This document shows positions 27,508-35,682 of a DNA stretch of 64,000 nt, piece after piece. The notes below the pieces were generated by a model. That model saw only the letters and a list, made by a program, of their open reading frames with translations. It was not told the origin of the DNA and did not search any database. A program made the position numbers and the translations under genes. The number at the start of each line of letters is the position of its first letter. Position 1 is the stretch's first letter. The DNA lies in NCBI RefSeq assembly GCF_004363555.1, contig NZ_SNZJ01000005.1:1-64000 (forward strand). Reading direction: 5' to 3'. The DNA comes from Halomonas ventosae. GTDB taxonomy: Bacteria > Pseudomonadota > Gammaproteobacteria > Pseudomonadales > Halomonadaceae.

Positions 27508-29549
27508 GCTTTCTCTCCCGACTGAATCAGTTGAATGCGAATGTTCTTCCACTCATCGATCGACGCCACCGTATCGGGCGGTACCACGGTGGTGGAGTCC
27601 AGCTGGTCGATAATGGCAGGACCGGAGAACTCGAACCCTACCGGCAGGGTTGCCCGGTCGTAGACCGGTGTCTGGTGCCACTGCCCCTCGAAGTACACCT
27701 CGCGGTGCGCATGCGGCTCTGCTTGAGCACCAGGCTGCCGCTCGCTGCGTGCAAACGCCGGCTTGGGCGTCTTGCCCACGGCACGCAGGTGAAGCTGGTA
27801 GATCTCGACGGGGAGCGCATTCTGACGGAAGGAGAACTGCCGCTCATGCTCCTTATGGAACCTCTCGATGGCATCCTCGAGTGATGCGTCGCCGCTGCCC
27901 ATCGCCACCTGCAGCGAGCGCCACTGCCCCTGATAGCGCATAGAGATGCCACGCTGCAGAACCACATCGGCATCGGCGACGCCTTCGTGGTGCAGCCGGT
28001 CCACCGCTTCGTCCTCCAGCGACCGGAACTGGCGGTCGAGGTCTTCCAGGTCGGCACTGTCCGCCGCCGCGGTATACATCATCGAGAGGTCGTGCTGGAT
28101 ATCCACCAGCAGACACCCCATCGCCGAGGTCACCCCGGGGTTGGGGGGCACGATCACCGCCGGGATGCCCAGTTCCTTGGCCACTTCGGCACCGTGCAGG
28201 GCACCGGCACCGCCAAAGGCGATGAGGGCGAAGTCACGCGGGTCCAGGCCGCGGCGGATCGACACCAGACGCACCGCATCGGCCATGTTGGCATTCGCCA
28301 CCTTGATGACCGCCTGCGCCGCCTCGGCCATATCCAGCGACAGCGGCTGGCCGACACGCGCCTCGATGACCTGGGTTGCCTTGTCCCGGTTCAGCTCGAG
28401 CGCGCCGCCGGCAAGTACGGTCCCCAGACGGTTCAGCGCGAGGTTGGCATCCGTATTGGTAGGCTCCGTGCCGCCGCGCTCGTAGCAGGCCGGACCGGGG
28501 TCGGCACCCGCGGACTGCGGCCCGTTACGCAGGGCGCCGGCGATGTCGATATGCGCCAGGGAGCCGCCGCCGGCACCGACGGTCAGCACCTCGATGCTCG
28601 GGAACACGATGGGGTGGCCATACTCCACTCCCCACTGCTTGGTCACGCGCAGCTCACCATCATGGATCAGCGAGATATCGGTCGAGGTGCCCCCCATATC
28701 TAGCCCAACAGCATTCCGATAACCGCACTGCTCGGCGATATGCTTGGCGGCGATCGCCCCCGCGGCGATACCGGATGCCGCCAGGCGGACCGGGAAGTGC
28801 TTCGCCATGGCCGGGGTCATCGAGCCGCCACCGGAGTGCAGCAGCAGCAGGTCGTTGTCGTAGCCACCCGCACTCAGCTCATCGTCGAGCTGCTTGACGT
28901 AATCCGAGACCAGCGGCCCCAACACCGTATTCGCCACCGCGGTATTGAAGCGGTCATGTTCGAATATCTCGGGCAGGATATCCGATGACGTCGAGACGCT
29001 GGCCTCGGGAATCTCCTCCTCGAGGATCTGCCGCATGCGCTTCTCGTTCTGGGCGTTGGCATAGGAGTTGATGAAACACACCGCCACCGTGGTGGCGCCA
29101 CGCCGTTTGAGCTTGCGGGCCAGGAGACGGGCCTCCTCCTCATCCAGCGGGGTCAACACCTCACCGGCGTAGTCGACGCGCTCGGTCACTTCGAAACGAT
29201 CGCGGCGGCGGATGTAGGGCCCACTCACGTCCTCGTAGGCATCCCAGAGGTTATCCTTGGTGCCGTCGCGAATCTCGATCACATCGCGAAAGCCCTGGGT
29301 GGTGACCAGTGCCGCCTTGGGAAAGCGACGGGTGATCAGCGCGTTGGTGGCAACGGTAGTGCCGTGAAAGAACAAGTCCACGTCCGACAGGTCGATCTCG
29401 CCACGCCGCACCCCATCGATCACGGCCTGCTTGGGGTTGCTTGGCGTAGAGGGAACCTTGGTGACGCGGAACTGCTGAGTATCTTCATGGTAGATACAGA
29501 CGTCAGTAAAGGTTCCGCCGGCATCTACGGCGACTCTTAGCTTGGACAT
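27504..29549 (-). CDS. hyuA: hydantoinase A / oxoprolinase family subunit
   Basis: A 681-residue HyuA-type subunit with an actin-like ATPase fold. The N-terminal phosphate loop is AVDAGGTFTDVCIYHED, the second is VGLDMGGTSTDISLIHDGEL, and the middle contains ALIAFGGAGALHGAEVAKEL. It phosphorylates or activates the substrate for the partner subunit HyuB, encoded immediately downstream with a 4-bp overlap. The ATG at 29549 has a GAGGG site. The superfamily includes N-methylhydantoinase, 5-oxoprolinase and acetone carboxylase; the closest member is not decidable by eye. Confidence 0.93.
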   Translation of the reverse strand: MSKLRVAVDAGGTFTDVCIYHEDTQQFRVTKVPSTPSNPKQAVIDGVRRGEIDLSDVDLFFHGTTVATNALITRRFPKAALVTTQGFRDVIEIRDGTKDNLWDAYEDVSGPYIRRRDRFEVTERVDYAGEVLTPLDEEEARLLARKLKRRGATTVAVCFINSYANAQNEKRMRQILEEEIPEASVSTSSDILPEIFEHDRFNTAVANTVLGPLVSDYVKQLDDELSAGGYDNDLLLLHSGGGSMTPAMAKHFPVRLAASGIAAGAIAAKHIAEQCGYRNAVGLDMGGTSTDISLIHDGELRVTKQWGVEYGHPIVFPSIEVLTVGAGGGSLAHIDIAGALRNGPQSAGADPGPACYERGGTEPTNTDANLALNRLGTVLAGGALELNRDKATQVIEARVGQPLSLDMAEAAQAVIKVANANMADAVRLVSIRRGLDPRDFALIAFGGAGALHGAEVAKELGIPAVIVPPNPGVTSAMGCLLVDIQHDLSMMYTAAADSADLEDLDRQFRSLEDEAVDRLHHEGVADADVVLQRGISMRYQGQWRSLQVAMGSGDASLEDAIERFHKEHERQFSFRQNALPVEIYQLHLRAVGKTPKPAFARSERQPGAQAEPHAHREVYFEGQWHQTPVYDRATLPVGFEFSGPAIIDQLDSTTVVPPDTVASIDEWKNIRIQLIQSGEKA

Positions 29550-29664
29550 AGTGATTACCCTCTTGTTGTTGAGGCTGTTGTTGTTGCAAGTGCTTTATTT
29601 ATCTTTCTGTTTCAGCAAGGAGTACGAATACCTTGGGTCATGTTGCTGTAATCAGGGGGGAAGA

Positions 29665-29702
29665 GTCGCGACTGACGCAATCCTGGAAGATTCAGTCGCG
29701 AC
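29665..29702. terminator. hairpin between the permease gene and hyuA
   Basis: A perfect 11-bp stem GTCGCGACTGA/TCAGTCGCGAC with a 16-base loop, in the 164-bp gap. Each arm contains the palindrome GTCGCGAC, so it could also be a double protein-binding site. It may lower expression of hyuAB relative to the permease or end the permease transcript. Confidence 0.5.
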
Positions 29703-29713
29703 CGATCCGATGG

Positions 29714-31063
29714 CTACTTGAGGCTGGCCACGTACCACTCCTCCTTGGCGACACGAAGGCCCAGCGCATAGGTCACGTAGGCGCACAGGAAGGTGGCCGG
29801 CGCGGAGAACCCGGATATCGAAGGAAGTTGCATGATCACGATGCCGAGCAACGCGGCTCCGCACCATGCCATCAGCCCACAGGGGTTAAAGGCAGGGATA
29901 TAGGCGTTGTCCAGTTCCACATGGCCATTGAAGCGGTCCTGATAGGTGCGGGACAGAATGTGTGCCAGAGCAACTCCCACCCAAGCCACCACGAAGACAC
30001 CCTGATAAGCCAGGGCCTGAAGGATGTAGGAGAAGACATCCGCCATCATCAACACATAAGCGATCACGCCTATCATGCAGCCCGCCAGCACCTTGGACAG
30101 GCGAATACCCGTCACCTTGCGAACAAAGGATTCGAAGTTGACGGTCGCGAGATAGAAGTTGGCCGTGTTGATACGACTCTGGGTCACCCAGACCAGCAAC
30201 AGACCGCCTACCCCCATCAGCTCAAGAAGGCCCAGGACGATGGAGGCCTCGGATAGCCCATCCGTGGGGATCATGGAATCGAGAAGGATGCCGACGACAC
30301 CGCTGAACAGGAAGGTCATGGCATAGAAGGGAACGCCGAAAGTGATGCGGGCATGAAACCCCGAGTCCTCCTTGCGTCCAAAGCGCGCATAGTCGAAGGT
30401 GAACATCATCAGCACCCAGACGCCCATGTAGTAGGCAAAGGTGTGCAACCAGCCCCAAGGGGAAGCACCACCTTCCGGCACAAGGGTCAACCAGCCCGAC
30501 GGATACCCGAACTCGGCCACTGCCATGCCAACGGCAACCAGCATGCCAATCACATAGACTGGCAACAGCACCCCATTAAACTTGTCCAGCCAATGTTGCA
30601 CGCTGCCGAATATCAAGGCGACACCGAATATAACCACAATTGCCGTGGCCAACGGCATGGAGAGGCTTCCACTCCACTCCGACAGCACCAGTGCCATGAC
30701 ATAACCTTCAAACACCGCGTAGTAGAGGGCGGTTGCAAAGAATATCAGCGTCGCCACGACGGCACCGAAGTGGCCGAAAAGCACCTTCGAGAAAAGCGCA
30801 ACGGTCAACCCCGTCTTCATGGAGTAACGGCTGATGATGCCATTGATCAGGCCATAGGCAATCACCGTCAAGACAATGCCCAGCAAGGCATTAGCAGTTC
30901 CATAAGTGCGCGCCATGGCGGCTGCCACCACCATATAGAAGATCGCGCTGCATACCGCCCACCAGGCCATCATCAGATTGGCACGCGGCATCCTGCCTTC
31001 TGCCGGAACGGGGCGTTCAGAAAAATCGAGGTCTTGAGCCTCACTGTTCGTGGTTTCTTTCAT
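29714..31063 (-). CDS. NCS1-family (CodB-like) permease, probable hydantoin/nucleobase transporter
   Basis: A 449-residue inner-membrane protein with twelve hydrophobic segments, typical of cytosine/purine/allantoin/hydantoin permeases. The N-terminal segment ANLMMAWWAVCSAIFYMVVA and the later FDYARFGRKEDSGFHARITF are characteristic. Next to hyuAB it most likely imports the cyclic amide they degrade, as Mhp1 does for hydantoins. The ATG at 31063 is preferred because a GGAG lies eight bases upstream; an earlier ATG at 31075 is possible. It is the first gene of the operon. Confidence 0.9.
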   Translation of the reverse strand: MKETTNSEAQDLDFSERPVPAEGRMPRANLMMAWWAVCSAIFYMVVAAAMARTYGTANALLGIVLTVIAYGLINGIISRYSMKTGLTVALFSKVLFGHFGAVVATLIFFATALYYAVFEGYVMALVLSEWSGSLSMPLATAIVVIFGVALIFGSVQHWLDKFNGVLLPVYVIGMLVAVGMAVAEFGYPSGWLTLVPEGGASPWGWLHTFAYYMGVWVLMMFTFDYARFGRKEDSGFHARITFGVPFYAMTFLFSGVVGILLDSMIPTDGLSEASIVLGLLELMGVGGLLLVWVTQSRINTANFYLATVNFESFVRKVTGIRLSKVLAGCMIGVIAYVLMMADVFSYILQALAYQGVFVVAWVGVALAHILSRTYQDRFNGHVELDNAYIPAFNPCGLMAWCGAALLGIVIMQLPSISGFSAPATFLCAYVTYALGLRVAKEEWYVASLK

Positions 31064-31440
31064 CGTTTTCTCCATTGTTATTGTGCGCCCTGTTTTATCA
31101 TGCTTAATCACACATACTTCGTTAGCATGTAAGCCCCACAGGGACAGACTAATAAATCACCGGACCAGACGATCTCGCATGCACGGCTGTTATTATTGAA
31201 ATGCCATCTCGGTCTGACAACCGGTCGGTACCCATACACAATAGGCACGAAGAGCAGAGAAGCGTTTGTCGTGAGATGCACTGTCGATTGGCATGGCGTG
31301 CACCCCCGCCGAGCGTCACGGGTATACACAAAGGCCACTTCCGCGCAGCTAATCATTAGCCGGAAAGAGAAGGTTTAACTTTATTAGAGTTATCTATGTA
31401 ACTTGTTGCACGGGGGGATGCCTGGATCGCCGCCGATCCA
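31064..31440. other. upstream region of the permease operon, no gene
   Basis: About 375 bp, relatively AT-rich. It should contain the promoter for the permease-hyuAB operon and any AraC-type sites. I could not identify a clear -35/-10 pair or direct repeats. A short hairpin GGATCG-N4-CGATCC at 31424-31439 follows the methyltransferase stop and may be its weak terminator. Confidence 0.4.
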
Positions 31441-32079
31441 TCAGCGCCGCTGCAGCAGGGCCACGTCGGCCGCGGGAAACTCGACCCGCATCTCCAGGTG
31501 ACTCGCCAGCCACACGAAGGTCGCCTCGCTGAAGAAGACTACATGGGTGGGGTCGAGGATGTAGTGCCAGCGCGCGAAGGCCGCCTGGTCGGTGACGCGC
31601 TTGGTCATCACCCCCAGCCAGCCGCCGGCGGGGAGCAGGCCCGCCAGCCGTGCAAGCTCCTCCCCCGGCGCGAAGAGGTGCTCGGCGACCTCGCTGGCGG
31701 TGATGAAGTCGTAGGTCTGTTCGAGCACCGACGCTTCAGGCGCATAGAAGGGGTCGTAGATCGCCATGGGGTGGCCCGCCTCCTCGAACATCACCGACAG
31801 CGTCGGCCCCGGCCCCGAGCCGAAGTCGAGCCCGCGGGCCCCGGGAGCGAGGCGCTCGTTCACGGGGTCGAAGAGCCGCGACAGGAAGCGGCGATAGCCC
31901 GGGTCGTGCGGCGAGTTCTCGTGCTGGTCGTAGACCGCCCTCTCCGCTGCCGGCCCGGGTCGCTGGCCGGGTGGCACGAACACCAGGGCGCAGCGCCGGC
32001 AGCGATGGTAGTCGCGCCGGCTATCGCGGTGAAAGTGTCCGGTGTCGGTGGACGCACATAGCGGACAGGTCAGCATCAT
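31441..32079 (-). CDS. class I SAM methyltransferase with N-terminal zinc ribbon
   Basis: A 212-residue protein. The N-terminus has two CxxC pairs (CPLCASTD and CRRCALVF) forming a likely zinc ribbon. A methyltransferase fold follows, with motif I GARGLDFGSGPGPTLSVMFE and EVAEHLFAP. This layout is common in uncharacterised methyltransferases, some acting on sugars or lipids. It stands alone on the minus strand and is divergent from the VOC gene. Start at 32079 or 32076 (two adjacent ATGs). Confidence 0.88.
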   Translation of the reverse strand: MMLTCPLCASTDTGHFHRDSRRDYHRCRRCALVFVPPGQRPGPAAERAVYDQHENSPHDPGYRRFLSRLFDPVNERLAPGARGLDFGSGPGPTLSVMFEEAGHPMAIYDPFYAPEASVLEQTYDFITASEVAEHLFAPGEELARLAGLLPAGGWLGVMTKRVTDQAAFARWHYILDPTHVVFFSEATFVWLASHLEMRVEFPAADVALLQRR

Positions 32080-32127
32080 CGTATCCTCTGTGCCAGAACA
32101 AGCGCTCCCAGGATTCCCCTGCTCTCT

Positions 32128-32157
32128 CCAGAACCCCGCAAGCCAGAACCCCGCAAG
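32128..32157 (+). repeat. 15-bp tandem duplication before the VOC gene
   Basis: The unit CCAGAACCCCGCAAG occurs twice without a gap (32128-32142 and 32143-32157), ending directly before the GGAG ribosome site of the gene at 32167. Confidence 0.85.
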
Positions 32158-32166
32158 GAGACCCGA

Positions 32167-32550
32167 ATGCTGTCAGGTCTGGACCACCTGGTCATCACCG
32201 TGACCGACATTTCCCGTGCCGTGGACTTCTACTCCCGGGTGCTGGGGCTGGAAGTGCGCTACCGCGACCGCGAGCGCGTCGACCTGATGCTGGGCGATGT
32301 CGCCCTGCGCCTGCACTGGACCGCCACCGACGTCACCCCCCGGGCCGCCACGCCCACGCCCGGCAGCCTGGATCTCTGCCTGCGCAGCCTGCTGCCGCTC
32401 GAGGAGGTGCAGCGCCACCTGGAGGCGCTGGACGTCGAGGTGGAGCTCGGTCCGGTGAATCGACAGGGCGCCACCGGCGAGATCACCTCGCTCTACCTGC
32501 GCGACCCGGACGGCAACCTGCTGGAGCTCAGCCGCCCCGTGAAGCCCTAG
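32167..32550 (+). CDS. VOC (glyoxalase/dioxygenase) superfamily protein
   Basis: A 127-residue single-chain VOC protein with two beta-alpha-beta3 modules: LDHLVITVTDISRAVDFYSR at the start and SLYLRDPDGNLLELSRP at the end. His in LDHLVI and Glu in LLELSR are the usual metal ligands. It belongs to the group containing glyoxalase-like and fosfomycin-resistance-like proteins; the substrate is unknown. A GGAG site precedes the ATG. Confidence 0.9.
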   Translation: MLSGLDHLVITVTDISRAVDFYSRVLGLEVRYRDRERVDLMLGDVALRLHWTATDVTPRAATPTPGSLDLCLRSLLPLEEVQRHLEALDVEVELGPVNRQGATGEITSLYLRDPDGNLLELSRPVKP

Positions 32551-32634
32551 GCGCCTGTTGGACCGAGGCCTTGTGGCATTGTCGTCCTCGACCGGTATGA
32601 TTGGCGTCAGTTATTCGCTCTACAAGGACGCGCC

Positions 32635-33018
32635 ATGAACGACCCGCAGCCACAGGACGACGACCGTACCATCGCCGAACGGGGCGCCGCCCCCGACACG
32701 ACCATTCCCATCGTGGTCTACGTGCTGCACCTGGCCGGCATGGTCACCGGCGGCGTCACCTCGCTGGTCGGCGTGGTGATCGCCTATGTCTACCGCGGCA
32801 ACGGGCCGGCCTGGCTCGACGAGCACTATCGCTACCAGATCCGCACCTTCTGGATCGCCCTGCTCTACTTCGGCATTTCCGGCCTGCTGACCCTAGTGCT
32901 CATCGGCTTTCTCACCTGGCTGGCCGCGGTGGTGTGGCTGGTGATCCGCTGCGTGAAGGGGCTCAAGGCCCTCAACGAGCATCGCGCGCCGGACAACGTG
33001 GACAGCTGGTGGGTCTGA
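32635..33018 (+). CDS. small membrane protein (DUF4870-like)
   Basis: A 127-residue protein with three hydrophobic segments (VVYVLHLAGMVTGGVTSLVG, IALLYFGISGLLTLVLIGFL, and the adjacent LAAVVWLVIRCVKGL) and the motif HYRYQIRTFWIALL between the first two, as in DUF4870/Tic20-like proteins. Function unknown. It ends three bases before the acyltransferase start, suggesting one transcript. Confidence 0.82.
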   Translation: MNDPQPQDDDRTIAERGAAPDTTIPIVVYVLHLAGMVTGGVTSLVGVVIAYVYRGNGPAWLDEHYRYQIRTFWIALLYFGISGLLTLVLIGFLTWLAAVVWLVIRCVKGLKALNEHRAPDNVDSWWV

Positions 33019-33021
33019 TCC

Positions 33022-33951
33022 ATGGCCGGAAGTGAGTCCCGTTCGACCATCATTCAGGCCCGTGCCATCGCCACCCTGTGGCGCAACCTCGCCGGCCGCC
33101 GCCTCGCCACCCTGTGGCGGCTGGCTCGCCTGATCGGTCCGCTAGTGGAACGGCTGAGTGGCCGGGAGCGACGGGTCACCCGGACCAACCTGGCCGAGGT
33201 CTACCCCTGCCGCAGTGCGGCCGAGCGCCAGCAGTTGGCCAGGCAGAGCCTGACCCACTCCACCGCCACCATGCTCGAGCTGGGCTTCGCCTGGATGGGC
33301 GACCCCGAGCGGGTCGAGGCCGCGATCCTCGAGGTCCATGGCCGCGAGCTGCTGGACGAGGCCCGGGCCGAGGGGCGCGGCGTCATCGTGCTGGCCCCCC
33401 ACTTCGGCAACTGGGAAGTGCTCAACTTCTGGCTCTCCGGCCACTTCCCCTTCACCGCCATGTACGAGCCCCCCAAGCTCGCCCCGCTGGACCCGATCAT
33501 CCGCCAGGGCCGCGAACGCCGGGGCGCGCGCCTGGTGCCCACCAATCCGCGCGGCGTGGCCGCCCTGCTCAAGGCCCTCAAGCGCACCGAGGCTGTGGGC
33601 ATCCTGCCCGACCAGGTCCCCAGCTGGGGCAGCGGGGTCTTCGCCCCCTTCTACGGCCGCCCCGCCTACACCGCCACCCTGCTGCCCAAGCTGGTGGCCC
33701 GCACCGAGGCAAGAGTCGTCACCGGGGTGGCGCTGCGCCTACCCGGCAAGGGCTTTGTGCTGCATTTCCTGGCCGCCGACGCGCGGGTCTACGACCCCGA
33801 CGAGGTCACCTCGGCGACCGGCGTCAATGCCAGCGTGGAGGCCGCCATCGCCCTGGACCCGGCCCAGTACCAGTGGGAGTACAAGCGCTATCGCAAGACC
33901 CCGCAGGAGGCGGAAGGCAAGCCGGGCTGGAAGCGTTTCCGCCTCTACTGA
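33022..33951 (+). CDS. LpxL/HtrB-type lysophospholipid (lipid A) acyltransferase
   Basis: A 309-residue membrane-associated acyltransferase. The catalytic H-x4-E motif is VIVLAPHFGNWEVLNFW (about residues 112-128) and a second conserved block is VGILPDQVPSWGSGVFAPFY. The family adds secondary acyl chains to lipid A at the inner membrane. Several paralogues usually exist and this one is not tied to a specific position. It follows the small membrane protein by three bases and precedes the opg operon. Confidence 0.9.
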   Translation: MAGSESRSTIIQARAIATLWRNLAGRRLATLWRLARLIGPLVERLSGRERRVTRTNLAEVYPCRSAAERQQLARQSLTHSTATMLELGFAWMGDPERVEAAILEVHGRELLDEARAEGRGVIVLAPHFGNWEVLNFWLSGHFPFTAMYEPPKLAPLDPIIRQGRERRGARLVPTNPRGVAALLKALKRTEAVGILPDQVPSWGSGVFAPFYGRPAYTATLLPKLVARTEARVVTGVALRLPGKGFVLHFLAADARVYDPDEVTSATGVNASVEAAIALDPAQYQWEYKRYRKTPQEAEGKPGWKRFRLY

Positions 33952-34137
33952 CCCCGCTGCATGGGAGCCTCGACCGTCCGTCGTCCGGGTGGGGCATCGC
34001 GGAACTCTCACCGGCGCCAACCGTCGAAGACCCAGGCTTCAAGGCGATACAAAAACGACGCGCCTTGATGATTCACATCTTCTCCTGGCCCGGCTTGCGC
34101 AGGGAGTGCCGGCGGGACCAAAGGGAGAGAGTTGCAC

Positions 34138-35682
34138 GTGAAGACCGCGCTGCGACGCTTCAGTGTTGCATGGGCGCTGACCCTGGCAATGGATGCCTCG
34201 GCAACGACCCCGGATGAGCTGTTCGACCGAGTCACCGACCGCGCCCGACAGCTTGCCACCCAGACCTACCAGGCACCCGAATCGCCCCTGCCGCCCGAGC
34301 TGGCAAATATGGCGTACGACCAGTATCGGGAGATTCGCTTTCGCCCGGAGGAAGCGATCTGGAAGGACGAGGGCCTCTTCGAGGTCCAGCTGTTCCATCC
34401 TGGCTTCCTCTACACCCAGCCGGTACGCCTGAACCTGGTTGACGAGCAGGGCGAGGTAAGCCCCCTGCCCTTCCGCCAGGAGCGATTCCGCTACGACGGC
34501 GACGCCTCCGCCCTCGCCGAGCTCGCGCTCGACGATATCGGCCATGCCGGGTTCCGGCTGCACTATCCGCTCAACAGTGGCGACTACCGCGACGAGTTCG
34601 CGGTGTTCCTCGGCGCCAGCTACTTCCGCCTGGTGGGACGCCAGCAGGGCTACGGGCTCTCCACGCGCGGCCTGGCCATCGACACTGCCGAGCCCCATGG
34701 CGAGGAGTTCCCGGCCTTCCGCGAGTTCTGGCTGGTCAAGCCTGGGCCGGACGAGGCCCGCATGACCGTCCTCGCCCTGCTCGACAGCCCCTCGGTGGCC
34801 GGCGCCTACCGCTTCGACATCCGCCCCGGGGGGCACACCACGGTGGATACCGAGGCACGGCTGTTTGCCCGCGAGGAGATCGGCAAGCTCGGCATCGCCC
34901 CACTCACCAGCATGTACCTGCATGGCGAGATCGACCGCGTTGCGGAGGATGACTTCCAGCCCCGAGTCCACGATTCCAGCGGCCTGGCCATGCACAACGG
35001 CAGCGGCGAGTGGATCTGGCGCCCACTCAGCAACCCCAAGAAGCTCAAGGTGTCGCGCTTCCAGGACCAGACGCCCCGCGGCTTCGGGCTGGTCCAGCGG
35101 CCGCGCGCCTTTGACGCCTACCTGGACAATGCGCTCCGCTACGGACGTCGCCCGAGCCAGTGGGTCCAGCCCGAGGGCGACTGGGGCAAGGGGCACGTGG
35201 AGCTGATCGAGATTCCCAGCGACAGCGAGACCAACGACAACATCACCGCCTACTGGATTCCCGAAAAACCACTGGCCGCGGGGGAGTCACGCACCTACCG
35301 CTATCGAACGCATACCTTCGATGCCGTCCCGCCCGGGCAGGCGCTGGCGCATGTGATTCGCACCCGCCAGGGGCGTGCGCAGCGCCCCGGTGCGAACGAG
35401 CCGCCCCCCGCGAGCCATCGCCAGTTCGTCGTCGACTTCCGCGGCGGGGAACTGTCCGGGCTGGCGGAAACCCACCCCGTGCAGCTCTCCCTGACGACCT
35501 CAAGCGGCGAGATCCTCGAACAACGCGTGCAGCGCCTGCCGGATGGCGAGAGCTGGCGCGCCCTCTTCCAGCTGGCTCCCGACGGCAACAAGCCCGCCGA
35601 CATGCGGCTGTCGCTGACACTGCATGGCCAGCCACTGACGGAAACCTGGAACTATGTCTGGTATCCCGATGAATTCCGCTGA
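34138..35682 (+). CDS. opgG: glucan biosynthesis protein OpgG (copy 1)
   Basis: A 514-residue periplasmic protein with a signal peptide (KTALRRFSVAWALTLAMDAS) needed for synthesis or branching of osmoregulated periplasmic glucans. Family signatures include FRPEEAIWKDEGLFEVQLFH, FRLVGRQQGYGLSTRGLAID, SMYLHGEI and EIPSDSETNDNITAYWIPEK. The start is a GTG at 34138 (GGGAGA nine bases upstream); a TTG at 34132 is also in frame. The stop overlaps the opgH start. A second opgGH pair lies at 41435. Confidence 0.93.
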   Translation: MKTALRRFSVAWALTLAMDASATTPDELFDRVTDRARQLATQTYQAPESPLPPELANMAYDQYREIRFRPEEAIWKDEGLFEVQLFHPGFLYTQPVRLNLVDEQGEVSPLPFRQERFRYDGDASALAELALDDIGHAGFRLHYPLNSGDYRDEFAVFLGASYFRLVGRQQGYGLSTRGLAIDTAEPHGEEFPAFREFWLVKPGPDEARMTVLALLDSPSVAGAYRFDIRPGGHTTVDTEARLFAREEIGKLGIAPLTSMYLHGEIDRVAEDDFQPRVHDSSGLAMHNGSGEWIWRPLSNPKKLKVSRFQDQTPRGFGLVQRPRAFDAYLDNALRYGRRPSQWVQPEGDWGKGHVELIEIPSDSETNDNITAYWIPEKPLAAGESRTYRYRTHTFDAVPPGQALAHVIRTRQGRAQRPGANEPPPASHRQFVVDFRGGELSGLAETHPVQLSLTTSSGEILEQRVQRLPDGESWRALFQLAPDGNKPADMRLSLTLHGQPLTETWNYVWYPDEFR

